Assembly: GCA_947478725.1 (NCBI GenBank)
Contig: CANJWZ010000020.1
Location: forward strand, 1 to 64,000
From: Comamonadaceae bacterium
GTDB lineage: Bacteria; Pseudomonadota; Gammaproteobacteria; Burkholderiales; Burkholderiaceae_C
Reading direction: 5' to 3'
Length of the DNA stretch: 64,000 bases
The translations under genes were made by a program, and so were the position numbers. Numbering within the stretch: position 1 is the first letter of the stretch; each line of letters starts with the position of its first letter. Under the pieces are notes generated by a model, which worked only from the letters and a program-made list of their open reading frames with translations, made no database searches and was not told the DNA's origin. Shown piece after piece: positions 27,031 through 36,438 of this stretch.

Positions 27031-28159
27031 GCTGCGGAGTTTGGCGCTGGGGCTTTGCGGGCTGGCATGCGGCTACGCGGCTGCGCAAAGTGCAGCCCCG
27101 GCCAAATCCTGCCCCGCGCCGCAGCAGATGCAGGCGCTCAGCCAGGCCCCCATTACCGTGCGTTTCGTCGGTGACCTGGTGCTGGGCAACAGCCATTTGG
27201 TGGACAACATTCCCGCAGAGTGGGACGCCATGTACTTTGGAAAGGTGGAGGCCTATCTGAAGAATACGGACCTGACCTTGGGTAATCTGGAAGGCGCCCT
27301 GACGAATTACAGCAAGACCTTGAAGGTCACCGGTACCGGGCGTTCCTATGCTTTCCGGTTTCCGCCGCGCTACGCCAAGCTCTTGAAAGACACCGGGTTT
27401 ACCGCCCTGAACGTGGCCAACAACCATGCCCGTGACTTCGGCGAACAAGGCTTTGCCGATACCGGCGACAACCTGCGCCAGGCCGGGATTGCGGTGGTGG
27501 GCCTCAAAGGGCAGTTCGCGACCCTGCAGGTCAAGGGTTTGCGGATGGGCTTGGTCGGCTTTGGCTTTTACCCGCACCAGAACATGGTGCAAGACCTGGC
27601 CGCGGCCAGCCAGTTGATTGCCCAGGCCAAAGCCGCGTCCGATTACGTCGTGGTGACCTTCCATGGCGGCGCTGAAGGCGATAGCGCGGTTTTTCATGGC
27701 GATAGCAACGAGCTGTTTTTGGGTGAAGACCGGGGCAATGCGGTGGCCTTCTCCCGCGCTGCCATCGACGCAGGTGCCGACTTGGTGGTCGGCCATGGCC
27801 CCCACGTGTTGCGGGCCATTGAGTGCTATCAGGGGCGCCCGATTTTCCACTCACTGGGTAATTTTGTCGGCGTTGGCGGTTTGTCCATTCGCAGCATGGC
27901 TGCTATGACGGCTATCGGCGGCGTGCAACTCGGCCCCAAGGGCGAGCTGCTGGGGGTGGAGTTTTTGCCCCTGCGCTTCAGCGAACGCAAAGTGCCGCAA
28001 GCCGACGAGCGCGAAGACGCCAGCCATTTGGTCAACTGGTTGGCCGACAACGCCAAATTCAGCGGCCAGTTTTTGCGCGTGCCCGCCAATGACGCCAGCC
28101 GCAAGGCCTTGGTTGATTGGGCGGCAAAAACAGTTCCATCGGGCAAGGTGCGGGAATGA
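26984..28159 (+). CDS. CapA-family (metallophosphatase-like) exported protein
   Basis: A 391-residue protein of the CapA/PgsA superfamily. A signal peptide of about 35 residues ends near YAAAQS. The family motifs are RFVGDLVLG near residue 60, LGNLEGAL near 100, [10 protein letters not shown] near 145, and [13 protein letters not shown] with FHSLGNFVG near 270-295. CapA-type proteins resemble calcineurin phosphatases and are linked to capsule or cell-wall polymers; the substrate here is unknown. The start lies inside dtd, and its stop overlaps the next gene by 4 bp, so it is part of a tight operon with the C40 peptidase gene. Confidence 0.85.
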   Translation: MFQLLFHPRSFGAALRLRSLALGLCGLACGYAAAQSAAPAKSCPAPQQMQALSQAPITVRFVGDLVLGNSHLVDNIPAEWDAMYFGKVEAYLKNTDLTLGNLEGALTNYSKTLKVTGTGRSYAFRFPPRYAKLLKDTGFTALNVANNHARDFGEQGFADTGDNLRQAGIAVVGLKGQFATLQVKGLRMGLVGFGFYPHQNMVQDLAAASQLIAQAKAASDYVVVTFHGGAEGDSAVFHGDSNELFLGEDRGNAVAFSRAAIDAGADLVVGHGPHVLRAIECYQGRPIFHSLGNFVGVGGLSIRSMAAMTAIGGVQLGPKGELLGVEFLPLRFSERKVPQADEREDASHLVNWLADNAKFSGQFLRVPANDASRKALVDWAAKTVPSGKVRE

Positions 28160-28743
28160 GCAGCCGTATGCAACAGCTTCATCGCCCCTATCGCATGCGA
28201 GCCATCTGGCTGGTTTTGGGTGCGCTCTTGGTGTCAGCCAGTGCCTGGGCGCAAGAGGTTCCCGTCGGCAGCCTGAATGCCGCGACCCTGCAGGGCAAAA
28301 GTGGCGCGGAGTCCCCACCGCCAGCCCCGACCTGGGACCAGCGCCTGAGGCGGATTGCCAGTGACTTTATGGGAACCCGCTACCGCCTGGGCGGCAGCTC
28401 CCAAGATACCGGCTTAGACTGTAGCGGGCTGATCAAGCAAATCTGGCAACGCTTGGGGCTGGCCGATCTGCCGCATCAAGCCGCGAACATGGCCAGGCTG
28501 GGTGTTCCGGTGCAACTGCGTGACATCCAGGTCGGTGACCTGGTGTTTTTCAACACCACCGGCAAACAAAACTCCCACGTTGGTGTGTATATCGGCGACG
28601 GCCGCTTTGTGCATGCGTCGTCAGTGCTCAAAAAAGTGACTGAAAACTCACTGAGCGAAGGCTATTACCAAAAAACGTTCAACGGCATCCGCCGTCTTGC
28701 TGGCGTCAACACCGTGGCGGATGCATCGGCTATTTCCGAATAG
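28156..28743 (+). CDS. NlpC/P60 (C40) family peptidase
   Basis: A 195-residue exported cysteine peptidase expected to cleave cell-wall peptides. The signal segment is about residues 14-32 (ending ASAWAQ). The catalytic Cys is in DTGLDCSGLI near residue 96, and the His is in SHVGVYIGDGRFVHAS near 145. The ATG at 28156 overlaps the capA-like stop (ATGA), so it was preferred to the track start at 28117. A nearby ATG at 28168 would also leave the signal peptide intact. Confidence 0.9.
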   Translation: MSSRMQQLHRPYRMRAIWLVLGALLVSASAWAQEVPVGSLNAATLQGKSGAESPPPAPTWDQRLRRIASDFMGTRYRLGGSSQDTGLDCSGLIKQIWQRLGLADLPHQAANMARLGVPVQLRDIQVGDLVFFNTTGKQNSHVGVYIGDGRFVHASSVLKKVTENSLSEGYYQKTFNGIRRLAGVNTVADASAISE

Positions 28744-28778
28744 GCTTATCTGAAGGCAGGCCGGTGCGCCTGGGTACT

Positions 28779-29231
28779 TCAATACGGATTACGCACCCCC
28801 AAGCCCGCCAGGATATCCACCTCCCGCGCTTCCATGGCCTGCGCATCTGCAGCTGAGGTTTCATGGTCATAGCCCTGCGCATGCAGCGTGCCGTGCACCA
28901 GTAGATGCGCGTAGTGGTCGCGAAGCGTTTTTTTGTGGTCTTTGGCCTCCTTGGCAATCACGGGTGCGCAAAGCACCAGGTCAGCGGTGACCATCGGCGC
29001 CCGCGTGTAGTCAAAGGTCAGCACATTGGTCGCGTGGTCCTTTTGGCGGTAGTCGCGGTTCAGTGCCTGGGCCTCATCGCTGCCAACAATCCGCACCGTG
29101 ATCTCGGCATCGCTTTCAAGCGCGTGGCGAATCCAGCGGGCCACGCTGTGGCGCGGCAAGGCGGCGCGGTGGCGGGCGGCATTTTGAATGTCGCCAAATT
29201 GTAGCGACAGCTGTAGGTTTTTAAGAGCCAT
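28779..29231 (-). CDS. ybeY: Endoribonuclease YbeY
   Basis: A 150-residue metal-dependent endoribonuclease that works in 16S rRNA 3' maturation and ribosome quality control. The zinc site HGTLHAQGYDH lies near residue 112 and the NVLTFDY strand near 69. Its ATG lies inside the end of phoH (11-bp overlap), so the two are translationally coupled. A dispersed repeat lies just upstream of this start. Confidence 0.95.
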   Translation of the reverse strand: MALKNLQLSLQFGDIQNAARHRAALPRHSVARWIRHALESDAEITVRIVGSDEAQALNRDYRQKDHATNVLTFDYTRAPMVTADLVLCAPVIAKEAKDHKKTLRDHYAHLLVHGTLHAQGYDHETSAADAQAMEAREVDILAGLGVRNPY

Positions 29232-30297
29232 TTCGGTTCCTGGCCCTTGTTTTACTTGGGCTAGTAGCTACTGTATTGGTAGCAATTGTTAATTCATCAA
29301 CAGCACCGGGCCTTTTGTTCGCGCCCCTGGCTGTCTTCTTCACGTCGCCAGGCGTCTTGTCCACGCCGTCAGGCGCACGGTCATACGCATCCACAATCCG
29401 CGCCACCAGTGGGTGCCGCACCACGTCCGCGCTGGTCAGCCGGGTAATGGCAATACCGTTGACACGCTTTAAAACCCGCTCGGCATCGACCAGCCCACTG
29501 AGTTGCGTGCGCGGCAAATCAACCTGGCTCACATCACCTGTGACCACCGCCTTGCTGCCAAAGCCAATGCGGGTCAAAAACATCTTCATCTGCTCGGGCG
29601 TGGTGTTTTGCGCTTCGTCCAAAATCACGAACGCGTGGTTCAAGGTGCGGCCCCGCATGAAGGCGAGCGGCGCAATTTCAATTTGCTGGCGCTCAAAGGC
29701 TTTTTGCACCCGTTCAAACCCCATCAGCTCATGCAGCGCGTCCCACAGCGGCCGCAGGTACGGGTCCACTTTCTGGCTTAAATCACCGGGTAAAAAGCCC
29801 AGCCGCTCGCCAGCTTCCACCGCAGGGCGGGTCAGCACAATGCGCTGCACGGCACTGCGCTCCAGCGCATCCACAGCGCAGGCCACGGCCAAATAGGTTT
29901 TGCCCGTGCCGGCAGGGCCAATGCCAAAGGTGATGTCATGGGTGGCAATGTTTTCAAGATAAGTGCCCTGGTTGACGGTGCGCGCACGCAGGTCGGCGCG
30001 CCGGGTGGTCAATGTGGTGCTGCCGTCGGGCGCATGCTTTAAGGAGGTGTCGCCCGCCATCATCAGCTGCACGGTTTCCTCAGCGATCGGCCGCTGCGCC
30101 ATTTCATACAGCGCCTGCAGCACCTCCAGCGCCTGGGTCGCGCGCGCCTTGGTGCCGTCAATCTTGAACTGCTCAAACCGGTGCGCAATCTTCACGTCCA
30201 GGCCCACTTCAATGGTGCGAATGTGTGCATCCATCGGCCCGCACAGGTGGCCCATGCGGGTGTTGTTTGGCGGCGTGAAGGTGTGGCGGAGGATCAA
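29221..30297 (-). CDS. phoH: PhoH-family ATPase
   Basis: A 358-residue cytoplasmic ATPase with Walker A GPAGTGKTYLA near residue 128 and Walker B VILDEAQN near 225, followed by VTGDVSQVDLP. The start shown is a TTG at 30297, in line with the family N-terminus. The last 50 or so residues are Lys/Arg/Thr-rich and unlike the family core. The final part (LTIATNTVATS... to the stop) is encoded by a family B repeat that also precedes the ybeY start. Coupling with ybeY is typical and links it to RNA metabolism. Confidence 0.93.
   Translation of the reverse strand: MILRHTFTPPNNTRMGHLCGPMDAHIRTIEVGLDVKIAHRFEQFKIDGTKARATQALEVLQALYEMAQRPIAEETVQLMMAGDTSLKHAPDGSTTLTTRRADLRARTVNQGTYLENIATHDITFGIGPAGTGKTYLAVACAVDALERSAVQRIVLTRPAVEAGERLGFLPGDLSQKVDPYLRPLWDALHELMGFERVQKAFERQQIEIAPLAFMRGRTLNHAFVILDEAQNTTPEQMKMFLTRIGFGSKAVVTGDVSQVDLPRTQLSGLVDAERVLKRVNGIAITRLTSADVVRHPLVARIVDAYDRAPDGVDKTPGDVKKTARGANKRPGAVDELTIATNTVATSPSKTRARNRNGS
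29232..29290 (-). repeat. Dispersed repeat (family B) at the phoH 3' end
   Basis: Read on the minus strand this is GCTACCAATACAGTAGCTAC followed by an ACAAGGGCCAGG end, a good family B match. It encodes the PhoH C-terminal residues and ends beside the ybeY start codon. Confidence 0.78.
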
Positions 30298-30375
30298 GGC
30301 AGGGCGTCCTGAAGAAGATGAAGGGGTGATTGTCCGCTGATATTCCCATCACGGGGTGACTGATAACATCCAGCC

Positions 30376-30948
30376 ATGATTGGACGAATTCAAGGCTTTC
30401 TAGCCGAAAAGAACCCACCCGAAATTTTGGTGGACTGCAACGGCGTGGGCTACGAGCTGTTGGTGCCCATGAGCACGTTTTACAACCTGCCCGTGCTGGG
30501 TGAAAAAGTCAGCCTGCTGACCCACTTTGTGGTCCGTGAAGACGCTCAAATCCTGTACGGCTTTGCCACATCGACAGAGCGCGCAGCTTTCAGGCAACTG
30601 GTCAAAATATCCGGCGTCGGCCCGCGCACCGCCCTCAGCGTGCTCAGCGGCATGAGCGTGGAAGAACTCGCCCAGGCCGTCACCCTGCAAGAGGCTGGCC
30701 GCATCATCAAGGTGCCCGGTATCGGCAAAAAAACCGCCGAACGTTTGCTGCTCGAGCTCAAAGGCAAGCTCGGTGCAGACATCGGCGTGAACGTCAGCAT
30801 CAGCAATGACAGCCAGTCAGATATCTTGCAGGCGCTGGTGGCGCTGGGCTACAGCGACCGGGATGCGGCGCTGGCGCTCAAAGCTTTGCCTCAAGATATT
30901 GGGGTGTCTGATGGCATCAAGCTGGCATTGAAGGCACTGGCCAAATGA
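30376..30948 (+). CDS. ruvA: Holliday junction branch migration protein RuvA
   Basis: A 190-residue junction-binding subunit. The N-terminal OB fold starts MIGRIQG. Two helix-hairpin-helix motifs follow ([11 protein letters not shown] near residue 77; [17 protein letters not shown] near 113), and a C-terminal RuvB-contacting domain covers about 140-190. It is divergent from phoH. Its stop codon overlaps, through ATGA, an ORF made of tandem repeats that leads into ruvB. Confidence 0.97.
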   Translation: MIGRIQGFLAEKNPPEILVDCNGVGYELLVPMSTFYNLPVLGEKVSLLTHFVVREDAQILYGFATSTERAAFRQLVKISGVGPRTALSVLSGMSVEELAQAVTLQEAGRIIKVPGIGKKTAERLLLELKGKLGADIGVNVSISNDSQSDILQALVALGYSDRDAALALKALPQDIGVSDGIKLALKALAK

Positions 30949-31208
30949 GCGCCGCGCCGGGCCGCCCCAAGCAAGCTCGCACCCCCTTGGGGGGCAGCGT
31001 CGTACACACAGTGACAAGCGTGGGGGCCACTAGAAGCGCCGCGCCGGGCCGCCCCAAGCAAGCTCGCACCCCCTTGGGGGGCAGCGTCGTACACACAGTG
31101 ACAAGCGTGGGGGCCACTAGAAGCGCCGCACCTAGCCGCCCCAAGCAAGCTCGCACACCCTTAGGGGGCAGCGCCGTTCACGCAGTGACAAGCGTGGGGG
31201 CCCATCGT
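30948..31208 (+). repeat. Three tandem 87-bp copies of the GC-rich family A repeat
   Basis: Units start at 30948, 31035 and 31122 with AGCGCCGC(G/A)CC and have a period of exactly 87 bp. Units 1 and 2 look identical over the stretches compared and unit 3 has several differences. Because 87 is a multiple of 3, the array is an open frame (30945-31214, 89 codons). That ORF overlaps the ruvA stop and the ruvB start by ATGA on each side. The encoded peptide is probably not a functional protein but may keep ribosomes running from ruvA to ruvB. Confidence 0.92.
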
Positions 31209-31210
31209 TC

Positions 31211-32275
31211 ATGACCATCCAAACCGACGACTTCAACCTGGCCGACTTGCCGCCCGCCCGGCGAGTCATGTCAGCTGCGCCTGATTCTCCTAAAGAAGAG
31301 GCGATTGAGCGCGCCCTTCGGCCCAAGCTGTTTGACGAGTATGTGGGCCAGACCAAGGTGCGTGAGCAGTTGGAGATTTTTATTGGCGCGGCCAAAAAAC
31401 GCAGCGAGGCGCTGGACCATGTGCTGCTGTTTGGCCCGCCGGGTTTGGGTAAAACCACACTGAGCCACATCATTGCGCATGAGCTGGGCGTGAACATGCG
31501 GCAAACCAGTGGCCCAGTGCTCGAAAAACCCAAAGACCTGGCGGCGCTGCTGACGAATTTAGAGAAAAACGACGTGCTCTTTATTGATGAGATTCACCGC
31601 CTCAGCCCAGTGGTTGAAGAGATTTTGTACCCCGCGCTGGAGGACTACCAGATCGACATCATGATTGGTGAAGGCCCGGCAGCGCGCAGCATCAAGCTGG
31701 ATTTGCAGCCTTTCACGCTGGTCGGGGCCACCACCCGCGCTGGCATGCTGACCAACCCGCTGCGTGATCGCTTTGGTATTGTGGCGCGGCTGGAGTTTTA
31801 CACCGCTGAAGAACTCGCCCGCATAGTTAAACGCAGCGCGGGGCTGCTGAATGTGCCAACAGACGAAGAGGGCGGTTTTGAAATCGCCCGCCGTTCACGC
31901 GGCACACCGCGCATTGCCAACCGGCTGCTGCGCCGGGTGCGCGATTTTGCAGACGTCAAAGGCAAAGGTGAGATCGACCTTAGCATTGCCAACAAAGCAC
32001 TCGCCATGCTCGACGTGGACCCGCAAGGCTTTGATGTGATGGACCGCAAACTGCTCGAATGCGTGATTCACCGCTTTGACGGCGGCCCGGTGGGGCTGGA
32101 CAACATAGCCGCCAGCATTGGCGAGGAGCGCGACACGATTGAAGACGTGATTGAGCCGTATTTGATTCAGCAGGGCTATTTGCAGCGCACCCCGCGTGGG
32201 CGCATTGCCACGCTGGCAGCGTATCGGCATTTGGGGGTCGCACCGCCAGCGGCAGGAAATGAGTTGTTTACTTGA
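31211..32275 (+). CDS. ruvB: Holliday junction branch migration ATPase RuvB
   Basis: A 354-residue AAA+ motor. Walker A is GPPGLGKTT near residue 75, Walker B is FIDEIHRL near 123, sensor GATTRAG lies near 175, and the arginine finger region LRDRFG near 187. A winged-helix domain forms the C-terminus (YLQRTPRGR). The ATG overlaps the stop of the repeat-array ORF. With ruvA it forms the branch-migration complex; ruvC is not in the window. Confidence 0.97.
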   Translation: MTIQTDDFNLADLPPARRVMSAAPDSPKEEAIERALRPKLFDEYVGQTKVREQLEIFIGAAKKRSEALDHVLLFGPPGLGKTTLSHIIAHELGVNMRQTSGPVLEKPKDLAALLTNLEKNDVLFIDEIHRLSPVVEEILYPALEDYQIDIMIGEGPAARSIKLDLQPFTLVGATTRAGMLTNPLRDRFGIVARLEFYTAEELARIVKRSAGLLNVPTDEEGGFEIARRSRGTPRIANRLLRRVRDFADVKGKGEIDLSIANKALAMLDVDPQGFDVMDRKLLECVIHRFDGGPVGLDNIAASIGEERDTIEDVIEPYLIQQGYLQRTPRGRIATLAAYRHLGVAPPAAGNELFT

Positions 32276-32292
32276 ACAATGTCTCAAGGGTC

Positions 32293-32423
32293 TTCTAGAA
32301 ATTCAAATTTTCGGGATGAAGCGCAAGGCGCCCGGAGCGCAGGACACCGGAATGCACCTGTGTGCATGAGGATTCCGAGCACCGCGCAACGCCGCGATCC
32401 ACCCGAAAAATGAATTTATAGAA
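32293..32423. repeat. 131-bp inverted-repeat element (MITE-like)
   Basis: The terminal arms TTCTAGAAATTCAAATTTTCGGG and CCCGAAAAATGAATTTATAGAA are near-perfect inverted repeats. An internal GC-rich part also has palindromic pieces (GGAATGCACC/TGTGTGCAT). It fills the gap between the convergent ruvB and DSD1-type genes and has no coding capacity. It could be a miniature mobile element or act as a bidirectional terminator. Confidence 0.8.
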
Positions 32424-32429
32424 GTGCCC

Positions 32430-33590
32430 TCAGGTCAGCGCACCGCGCGCATCCACCTTGATGATCCGCTCCACCACACCCTTGAGCAGCCCGCCACGCA
32501 CCCCAATCATCACCTGGTGCAAGTTCACGGTGGGGTCGCAGTGGCCGGGTATCAGCCACAGCATGCTGCCCAGGCTGGGCAGGCGGGTGCAGCCTGCTGC
32601 GGGTGTCAAGATCCCGTGCTCGTCGCCACCGTTTGAGTATTCCAGTTGGCTGCGGCTGCTGAAGGCATGCACCTTCGGCAGGCCAGAATCAATCGCGTGG
32701 CTTTTGTGGCCCGCGTCACACACCGCATGTCCGGCATGCACACTGATGACCTGGGTTTTGACAAACAGCGAGTGCTGGAACCGTGGCTGGCCCACGGCAG
32801 GCAGGTTGGCGGCGTAGTCGGCATCCATGAACAAATAGGAGCCGGCCTGCAGTTCGCCATACAGCTTGCTGGCCGCTTCAAGGGGGGCGGTGCCGGTACC
32901 TGCGCCCGTGACCAGCGCCACCTTGATACCTTCGGCTTCTATCAGCGCGCGGGTCTGCTGCACAGCCATGATGGCGCTGAGTATGGCGTCACGTCTTTCG
33001 TCCGGGCCGCGCAAATGCTGTGCCTTGCCGTGGTAAGCCTGCAGGCCCGCAAAATTCAAGGCCGGGTGCTTGCGAATCTCGATGGCCAGCGCGACAGCAG
33101 GTACGCCAGGCTCGACCCCGCAGCGGTTCTGCCCCACGTTGATTTCAATGAACACGTCGATCGACGACGCCAGGCCTGATGACAGGCGGCCTTCGTTCAT
33201 GCCGATCGCCAGGCGGCGTATGCCTTCTATGCTGTCAACGCAGATGGCCAGTTTGCCGCCCATGGGTATCAAGGCGCGCGTCAGGGCCGCAACACGTGCC
33301 AGTTTGCTGGGCGCGATCACCTCATTGCTGATGAAGATGTTGTGCACGCCGCCCGCCACCAGCGCTTCGGCCTCAGATGTTTTCTGGACGCACACGCCGA
33401 CTGCACCTGCCTTGATTTGAAGCTTTGCCAACTCGGCGCTTTTGTGCATCTTGGCATGTGGCCGCAGCATGACCTGGTGCTGCGCTGCAAACGCCGCCAT
33501 GGTTTGCAGATTTCGCTCCATGGCGTCCAAGTCAAGCACCAGCGCGGGTGTGTCGATGGTGTTCACACTGTGGCCGATCAGGTCATTCAT
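32430..33590 (-). CDS. DSD1/D-threonine aldolase-family PLP enzyme
   Basis: A 386-residue fold-III PLP enzyme related to D-threonine aldolase and D-serine dehydratase. The PLP lysine is in RPHAKMHKS near residue 46. The VTGAGTGTAP block lies near 235. The C-terminal metal site is GDEHG and the IPGHCDPTVNLH block near 328 and 352. It would act on D-3-hydroxyamino acids with a divalent metal. The ATG at 33590 (MNDLIGHSV) was chosen because it begins 4 bp after the upstream phosphatase stop; the track start at 33626 overlaps that gene. Confidence 0.87.
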   Translation of the reverse strand: MNDLIGHSVNTIDTPALVLDLDAMERNLQTMAAFAAQHQVMLRPHAKMHKSAELAKLQIKAGAVGVCVQKTSEAEALVAGGVHNIFISNEVIAPSKLARVAALTRALIPMGGKLAICVDSIEGIRRLAIGMNEGRLSSGLASSIDVFIEINVGQNRCGVEPGVPAVALAIEIRKHPALNFAGLQAYHGKAQHLRGPDERRDAILSAIMAVQQTRALIEAEGIKVALVTGAGTGTAPLEAASKLYGELQAGSYLFMDADYAANLPAVGQPRFQHSLFVKTQVISVHAGHAVCDAGHKSHAIDSGLPKVHAFSSRSQLEYSNGGDEHGILTPAAGCTRLPSLGSMLWLIPGHCDPTVNLHQVMIGVRGGLLKGVVERIIKVDARGALT

Positions 33591-33594
33591 GTGT

Positions 33595-34236
33595 TCAGCC
33601 TGCCGCATCATCCAGCGCGTCGTCATTCAAATGCTGTGTGTCGGCCCAGCCGACCAGCGTGAAGCCTTCGGGCGTCCAGAGCAGCCGGTTGATGGCCGCA
33701 TTGCCCAGCGCCCAGGTGCGCGGGGCCTGAATGTCCAGTCGGGTAGCAGCCCGGTACAGCACATCCATCACGCCGCCGTGACCGACCAGCGCAATCTGCT
33801 CACCGGGGTGCCGTGCGGCCAGGCGCTCGGCGGCCTCGACCACACGCGCGCTCAAAGCCACCAGCGATTCACCGCCACGGGGTGAAAACTCCGGGTCACG
33901 CCTGCGCCAGCGCATCGACTGTTCGGGCAACAAGGCTGCAATCTCGGCAAAAGTCTTGCCTTCAAAGTCGCCAAAACCACGTTCGCGCAGGCCAGTTTCT
34001 TTGATGACTTGCCGGCCATGGGTCTGGCCCAGGTATTGCGCTGTTTCCCAGGCGCGTGTCAGGTCGCTGGCGTAGATCGCCTGGATGGTTTCGCCGCGCA
34101 AGGCCTCAGCCAGCCGCTCGGCTTGCCAGCGGCCGTTGGCACTGAGCGGAATGTCCAGTTGCCCCTGAATGCGGGTGTCCACGTTCCAGCTGGTTTCACC
34201 GTGCCGGATGGCGATGATGCGGGTTGGTTCTATCAT
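33595..34236 (-). CDS. Histidine phosphatase family protein (phosphoglycerate mutase-like)
   Basis: A 213-residue protein with the RHGETSWN phospho-histidine motif at residue 11, SDLTRAWETAQ near 57, GFGDFEG near 87 and the second histidine in LVGHGGVMD near 150. The family includes GpmB/CobC-like phosphatases; the substrate is not predictable. It is followed after 4 bp by the PLP enzyme and probably co-transcribed with it. Confidence 0.88.
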   Translation of the reverse strand: MIEPTRIIAIRHGETSWNVDTRIQGQLDIPLSANGRWQAERLAEALRGETIQAIYASDLTRAWETAQYLGQTHGRQVIKETGLRERGFGDFEGKTFAEIAALLPEQSMRWRRRDPEFSPRGGESLVALSARVVEAAERLAARHPGEQIALVGHGGVMDVLYRAATRLDIQAPRTWALGNAAINRLLWTPEGFTLVGWADTQHLNDDALDDAAG

Positions 34237-34258
34237 TTATTGATGAAAATCACAAAAA

Positions 34259-34341
34259 GAAATTTTTCGACGGGCCGCCCCGAGAAAAATGAGCCGCCCT
34301 CGGGGGGCAGCGTTGACACGAAGTGAAAAGCGTGGGGGTCA
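34259..34341 (+). repeat. GC-rich dispersed repeat (family A)
   Basis: TTCGACGGGCCGCCCCGAG, the core GCCCTCGGGGGGCAGCG and an AAGCGTGGGGGTC end identify this copy. It lies between two minus-strand genes. Confidence 0.88.
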
Positions 34342-34343
34342 TG

Positions 34344-34949
34344 TTATCTAGGGATTTCAACATTAATTCGCCGGCTTCCAGCAGGCGGCTGCGGAAAGCC
34401 CAGCAAGGCAGCGTCCAGCATCGCAGGCAGCACTGCAAAGCCATCATTCCAGACACCGTCATGCAGCGCACGGGATTCAAACACCACTTGTTGGCTTGTC
34501 AGGTCGCGCATCAAAATGCCGAGCGAGCGTTTGTAGTACGACTGGCCAAAACCGATGGGAAATGACAGGCCGAATGAACTCCCGCGGCTGCCCCCACTGG
34601 CGAACACCCCAGGGCCGCCGAAGCCAAAGCCAGGGTCAGGGTAACGCTGAACGATGTCAGTGGCCAGCAGCACCTGCACGCTGTAGCGAGCCTCAAGCGG
34701 GCTGAGCGTCATGCCAACTTTTGACAAGCTGGTGGTGGCCAGTGCCTCAATGCGGTCTTGCTGCGCGGCTGTGCTTTGGGATGGCAAACGCTCAAAGCGG
34801 TAGGGCGTGCCCGGCGCTGGCGGTGCGGCCGTCCAGGCTGAAAACGCGGTGACATCGCTGTCGACGATGCGCATGCTGGAGCAGGCCGTCAGAAAAACGC
34901 TCACCACCACCATCAGCTCGCTTGCCAGCGCTTTTCCTGCCCGGTTCAT
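34344..34949 (-). CDS. DUF4136-type lipoprotein
   Basis: A 201-residue predicted lipoprotein. The signal segment ends in the lipobox LTAC (Cys at about residue 23), followed by a DUF4136-like domain with the TPYRFERLPSQ start and a Gly/Phe-rich stretch near residues 115-145. The ATG at 34949 was chosen because the track start at 35123 lies inside ttcA and lacks a signal peptide. Function unknown; it probably sits on an envelope membrane. Confidence 0.78.
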   Translation of the reverse strand: MNRAGKALASELMVVVSVFLTACSSMRIVDSDVTAFSAWTAAPPAPGTPYRFERLPSQSTAAQQDRIEALATTSLSKVGMTLSPLEARYSVQVLLATDIVQRYPDPGFGFGGPGVFASGGSRGSSFGLSFPIGFGQSYYKRSLGILMRDLTSQQVVFESRALHDGVWNDGFAVLPAMLDAALLGFPQPPAGSRRINVEIPR

Positions 34950-34989
34950 AGCGCCCGCCCATCGGTTGAACACACAAAAATCATAAAGC

Positions 34990-36060
34990 TCAGAACGACT
35001 GTATGTTGATGACCGATCGGCCCGCAAGTTCTGTTGTCGTCGGCCCCTTGAAGTCGTCAGCATCAAACGCCTTGTCGCCCTCTGCATCGGCAACACCCGT
35101 GGTTTTGATGCCTTTGAAGTCATGGCGCTTGCCGTCCATCAAATGCGAGGGCACGATGTTTTGCAGGGCGCTGAACATGTTCTCAATTCGGCCAGGGAAT
35201 TTTTTGTCCCATTCGCGCAGCATGTTGCCGACCTGCTTGCGTTGCAGGTTCTCCTGGCTGCCGCACAGCGTGCAGGGAATGATGGGAAAGTTTTGCACAT
35301 CGGCCCAGCGGCTCAGGTCTTTTTCCGGCACATAGGCCATCGGCCGAATGACGATGTTTTTGCCATCGTCACTGACCAGCTTGGGCGGCATGCCTTTGAG
35401 CTTGGCGGCAAAAAACATGTTCAAAAAAAATGTTTGCAGCATGTCATCACGGTGATGGCCGAGCGCGATTTTGGTGGCGCCCAACTCGCCGGCGACCCGG
35501 TACAAAATGCCGCGCCGCAGGCGTGAGCAAAGTGAACACAGCGTTTTCCCCTCGGGTATCACCCGCTTGACGATGCTGTACGTGTCCTGGTTTTCAATGT
35601 GAAAGGGCACCCCCAGCTTGCTCAAATAGTCGGGCAGGATGTGCTCTGGAAAGCCGGGTTGCTTTTGGTCCAGATTGACGGCGATCAGGCTGAAGTTGAT
35701 CGGCGCGCGCTTTTGCAATTTCATCAAGATGTCCAGCATGGCGTAGCTGTCCTTGCCGCCAGACACGCAGACCATCACCTTGTCGCCTTCTTCAATCATG
35801 TTGAAGTCAACAATCGCACGGCCGACTTCCCGGCACAGGCGTTTTTCCAGTTTGTGTTCTTCGCGTTCAAGTTTGATGGCCCCCACGCTCCCCACTGCGT
35901 GTGGTTCGCTGCCCCCCGAGGGGGCGCTGCGCCTGCGGCCCGGCAAAGCCGGTTCCGCGGCCCCTGCTGGTAAAGATGAAGCCACCAAGTGTGTTGCTTT
36001 GCGTTCTGCGCTGGTTGTTTTTGTAGTGTCGGTCGCCACACTCATTTTTTCAACTTGCAT
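34990..36060 (-). CDS. ttcA: tRNA 2-thiocytidine biosynthesis protein TtcA
   Basis: A 356-residue ATP-dependent thiolase for cytidine-32 of tRNA. The PP-loop [10 protein letters not shown] lies near residue 98. The Fe-S cysteines are in [10 protein letters not shown] near 175 and PCTLCGSQ near 265. The ATG at 36060, with GGTGA upstream, was chosen over the track start, which overlaps folB. Residues about 32-61 are encoded by a reverse-orientation GC-rich repeat and interrupt the family N-terminus before the conserved [11 protein letters not shown] helix. It follows folB by 5 bp. Confidence 0.94.
   Translation of the reverse strand: MQVEKMSVATDTTKTTSAERKATHLVASSLPAGAAEPALPGRRRSAPSGGSEPHAVGSVGAIKLEREEHKLEKRLCREVGRAIVDFNMIEEGDKVMVCVSGGKDSYAMLDILMKLQKRAPINFSLIAVNLDQKQPGFPEHILPDYLSKLGVPFHIENQDTYSIVKRVIPEGKTLCSLCSRLRRGILYRVAGELGATKIALGHHRDDMLQTFFLNMFFAAKLKGMPPKLVSDDGKNIVIRPMAYVPEKDLSRWADVQNFPIIPCTLCGSQENLQRKQVGNMLREWDKKFPGRIENMFSALQNIVPSHLMDGKRHDFKGIKTTGVADAEGDKAFDADDFKGPTTTELAGRSVINIQSF
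35878..35965 (-). repeat. GC-rich dispersed repeat (family A) in frame inside ttcA
   Basis: On the minus strand this has the GGGGGGCAGCG core preceded by CGCCCCCTC and a GTGGGGGCC end. It encodes a [17 protein letters not shown] segment, the same frame and orientation relative to the gene as in uvrA and the ruvAB array. Confidence 0.88.
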
Positions 36061-36065
36061 GCTGT

Positions 36066-36437
36066 TCACCACTGCCCTGTCTCGATACGAATCGCCACTT
36101 CGCAATCGTCAAATATTTCAAGCTTGGCAATTTTGATCCGTACGCCCAGCACACCAGGCAGCTGCATCAGCCGATGGGCGAGTTTGCCGATCAATGTTTC
36201 CAGCAAATTCACGTGTTTGGCGGTGCATTCCGTGATGATGATCTGGCGCACCTTGCGGTAGTCCAGCACATGGTGGATGTCATCGGCGCTGGGTATCAGG
36301 GGCTGCATCCCCAGGTTGAGCTCGGCATCGACCTGAATCGGTTGAGGCGATGCTTTTTCGCTGTCGAGAATGCCAAGACTGGCGTCAAAACGCAAACCTG
36401 TTAGCGTCAAAATCTGGGTGCCGCGGGTGTTGAACAT
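36066..36437 (-). CDS. folB: Dihydroneopterin aldolase (FolB)
   Basis: A 123-residue FolB-fold protein of folate biosynthesis that converts dihydroneopterin to 6-hydroxymethyl-dihydropterin. The family segments [11 protein letters not shown] near residue 14, [12 protein letters not shown] near 55 and the Glu in [11 protein letters not shown] near 77 are present. It lies 1 bp after a pteridine reductase-like SDR gene and 5 bp before ttcA, on one transcript. Confidence 0.93.
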   Translation of the reverse strand: MFNTRGTQILTLTGLRFDASLGILDSEKASPQPIQVDAELNLGMQPLIPSADDIHHVLDYRKVRQIIITECTAKHVNLLETLIGKLAHRLMQLPGVLGVRIKIAKLEIFDDCEVAIRIETGQW

Positions 36438-36438
36438 A

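Noticed and set aside
30945-31214. Tandem 87-bp units as a CRISPR array, or their ORF as a functional protein
   Set aside because: The units are contiguous with no unique spacers, and they match dispersed repeats elsewhere. The ORF is explained by the repeat period, so it is reported as a repeat and finding rather than a gene.
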